A stretch of DNA of 64,000 bases from assembly GCF_000214035.2 (NCBI RefSeq), contig NZ_AFHG01000036.1, forward strand, positions 62,001-126,000. The letters run 5' to 3'. The DNA is from Methyloversatilis universalis FAM5. Its GTDB lineage: Bacteria; Pseudomonadota; Gammaproteobacteria; Burkholderiales; Rhodocyclaceae. This document shows, piece by piece, positions 62,917 through 64,000 of the stretch; position 1 is the stretch's first letter, and each line of letters opens with the position of its first letter. The position numbers and the translations under genes are program-made. The notes under the pieces are model-generated. The model worked only from the letters and a program-made list of their open reading frames with translations. It was not told where the DNA came from and did not search any database.

Positions 62917-63380
62917 CCGTTGGCCAGCAGATGGCCCAGCGTGGCAACCGCGATATTGATGAAGCCCAGCGTGGTGTTGAGCGCCACCAGCTTGCGGATC
63001 TGGCCGAGCGCAGCCCCGCCGGCCGGCCAGTCGGCCGCGTCCACCGCCCGTTGCAGCCGGCGCCAGGGCGCGAAGAACACGTGCATGAAAATGAGCATCA
63101 TGACCAGGCCGATGCCGAACATCATGTGCCAGTAGATCGGCGCCGCCTTCATGCCGACCGCCAGCATCATCGCCAGCCCGCTGCCGAGTATGGCCAGCAC
63201 CGAAACCCAGACCGCCGGAAAGAAGCGCGCGAACACGCCGCGCCACAGCGTGAGCCGCGCCGGCGGTTCGAGCTGGCTGGCGGCCACCGGCCGCAGACAG
63301 ACATAGGCGAAGAACATGCCGCCGACCCAGACGGTGACGCCGGCGATGTGCAGGAAAAGCATCAGGTAGTGAAGGTTCAT
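62913..63380 (-). CDS. CopD-like integral membrane protein
   Basis: 155 residues, four spans. The pattern HYLMLFLHIAGVTVWVGGMFFAYVCLRPV with conserved His and later APIYWHMMFGIGLVMMLIFMHVFF is that of the CopD/DUF2269-like family. Role in copper handling is possible but not proved. Stop overlaps the RNA methyltransferase start. Confidence 0.8.
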   Translation of the reverse strand: MNLHYLMLFLHIAGVTVWVGGMFFAYVCLRPVAASQLEPPARLTLWRGVFARFFPAVWVSVLAILGSGLAMMLAVGMKAAPIYWHMMFGIGLVMMLIFMHVFFAPWRRLQRAVDAADWPAGGAALGQIRKLVALNTTLGFINIAVATLGHLLANG

Positions 63381-63417
63381 GGCAGGGGTCCGCTGACAGG
63401 TCGCTCTTCCATCAAGA

Positions 63418-63452
63418 AAAAGGCCCGCACACCTTGCAGCGTGCGAGCCGGA
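63418..63452 (-). terminator. Intrinsic terminator after the AhpF-like gene
   Basis: On the minus strand GGCTCGCAC pairs with GTGCGGGCC around a 10-base loop and is followed by TTTTT. It lies 18 bp after the stop of the AhpF-like gene. Confidence 0.75.
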
Positions 63453-63469
63453 GTGTACGCGAGCCGGGC

Positions 63470-64000
63470 TCAGGCCGGCGCGGAGGTGCGGATCAGATAG
63501 TCGAAGGCGGAAATCGCGGCCTTCGAGCCCTCGCCCATCGCGATGATGATCTGCTTGTACGGCACGGTGGTCGCGTCACCGGCGCCGAACACGCCGTGGG
63601 TGCCGGTTTCGCAGCGCGCGTCGACCGGAATCTCGCCGTACTTCGTGAGCTCGATGCTGCCCTTGAGCCACTCGGTGTTCGGCACCAGACCGATCTGCAC
63701 GAAAATGCCTTCCAGTTCCACGGTGTGCGATTCGCCGGTGGCGCGGTCGGTGTACTTCAGCGCATTCACCTTGCCATCGGCACCGCCGGTCACTTCGGTG
63801 GTCTGGGCCTGCAGGATCACCGTCACATTGGGCAGCGACAGCAGCTTGCGCTGCAGCACCGCGTCGGCGCGCATCTGCTTGTCGAATTCCAGCAGCGTCA
63901 CGTGACCGACGATGCCGGCCAGATCGATCGCCGCCTCGACGCCGGAGTTGCCGCCGCCGATCACCGCGACACGCTTGCCCTTGAACAGCGGGCCGTCGCA
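63470..64000 (-). CDS. ahpF: Alkyl hydroperoxide reductase subunit F, C-terminal part (5' end outside window)
   Basis: The frame is open to the window edge. Visible are [39 protein letters not shown] (end of the redox-active Cys motif and NAD(P)H-binding site), [13 protein letters not shown] and [36 protein letters not shown]. These match AhpF, the flavoprotein disulfide reductase of peroxiredoxin AhpC, more closely than TrxB. ahpC is presumably upstream, outside the window. Confidence 0.85.
   Translation of the reverse strand, partial: CDGPLFKGKRVAVIGGGNSGVEAAIDLAGIVGHVTLLEFDKQMRADAVLQRKLLSLPNVTVILQAQTTEVTGGADGKVNALKYTDRATGESHTVELEGIFVQIGLVPNTEWLKGSIELTKYGEIPVDARCETGTHGVFGAGDATTVPYKQIIIAMGEGSKAAISAFDYLIRTSAPA

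Overview
The window is high-GC chromosomal DNA from a betaproteobacterium. The gene set (tandem PilY1 and minor-pilin clusters, DUF2863 protein, bufferin genes, TupABC tungstate transporter, hydroxypyruvate isomerase, ETF-ubiquinone oxidoreductase, Mrp antiporter) would fit Rhodocyclales, for example a Methyloversatilis-like organism; the genus is only a guess. The window opens inside one PilY1 gene and closes inside an AhpF-like gene.

Layout. 1-8371: type IV pilus tip genes on the plus strand: end of a first pilY1, a pilE-like pilin, then fimT-pilV-pilW-pilX-pilY1-pilY2-like in a tightly overlapping operon. 8451-20108: a complete-looking 11.6 kb prophage of the double-jelly-roll, PM2-like (corticovirus-like) kind. 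It has a repressor-like gene pointing left, an early operon (small genes, HUH rolling-circle Rep, FtsK/HerA-type packaging ATPase), a terminator, and a late operon (double-jelly-roll capsid protein, a series of small single-span membrane proteins, GH24 lysozyme, holin-like protein, a 22-residue Arg/Lys peptide, candidate spike), then a DUF4344 metallopeptidase cargo gene. 20231-30022: host genes for a DUF202 membrane protein, a 2OG-Fe dioxygenase, hydroxypyruvate isomerase, a tungstate/molybdate uptake operon with a divergent ModE-like regulator, a DUF2863 protein and prfC. 30025-30312: REP-like tandem repeat. 30337-36239: six-gene mrp operon with a fused mrpA-mrpB. 36407-41000: solitary tyrosine recombinase, bufferin copper-peptide operon, nitronate monooxygenase. 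40965-43870: lower-GC island with unfamiliar membrane proteins. 43969-47063: VOC and YciI proteins, a parDE toxin-antitoxin pair and REP-like repeats. 47064-64000: ETF-QO, SPFH/NfeD pair, CorC-type protein, histone-deacetylase family protein, diguanylate cyclase, two-component system, an AaeAB-like efflux operon with MarR regulator, TrmH-type methyltransferase, CopD-like protein and AhpF.

The main discovery is the prophage and its attachment site. The two ends share the 15-bp core TTCTGAAAATTACTG. Joining the outer flanks rebuilds a perfect inverted repeat (17-bp arms, 6-bp centre), so the uninterrupted host target appears to be a palindrome. The core lies at the 3' end of the repressor-like gene. 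In the chromosome that gene stops one codon past the core, on a TGA supplied by host DNA. In the excised circle the same frame would run on for 35 codons to a stop at 19987, just before a hairpin followed by a T-run on that strand. This looks like an integration-dependent regulator switch, analogous to the one known from some mycobacteriophages, in a virus family where I know of no such report. No integrase gene is visible inside the element.

All functional calls come from reading the sequence and remembered family features. No database search or structure prediction was run.
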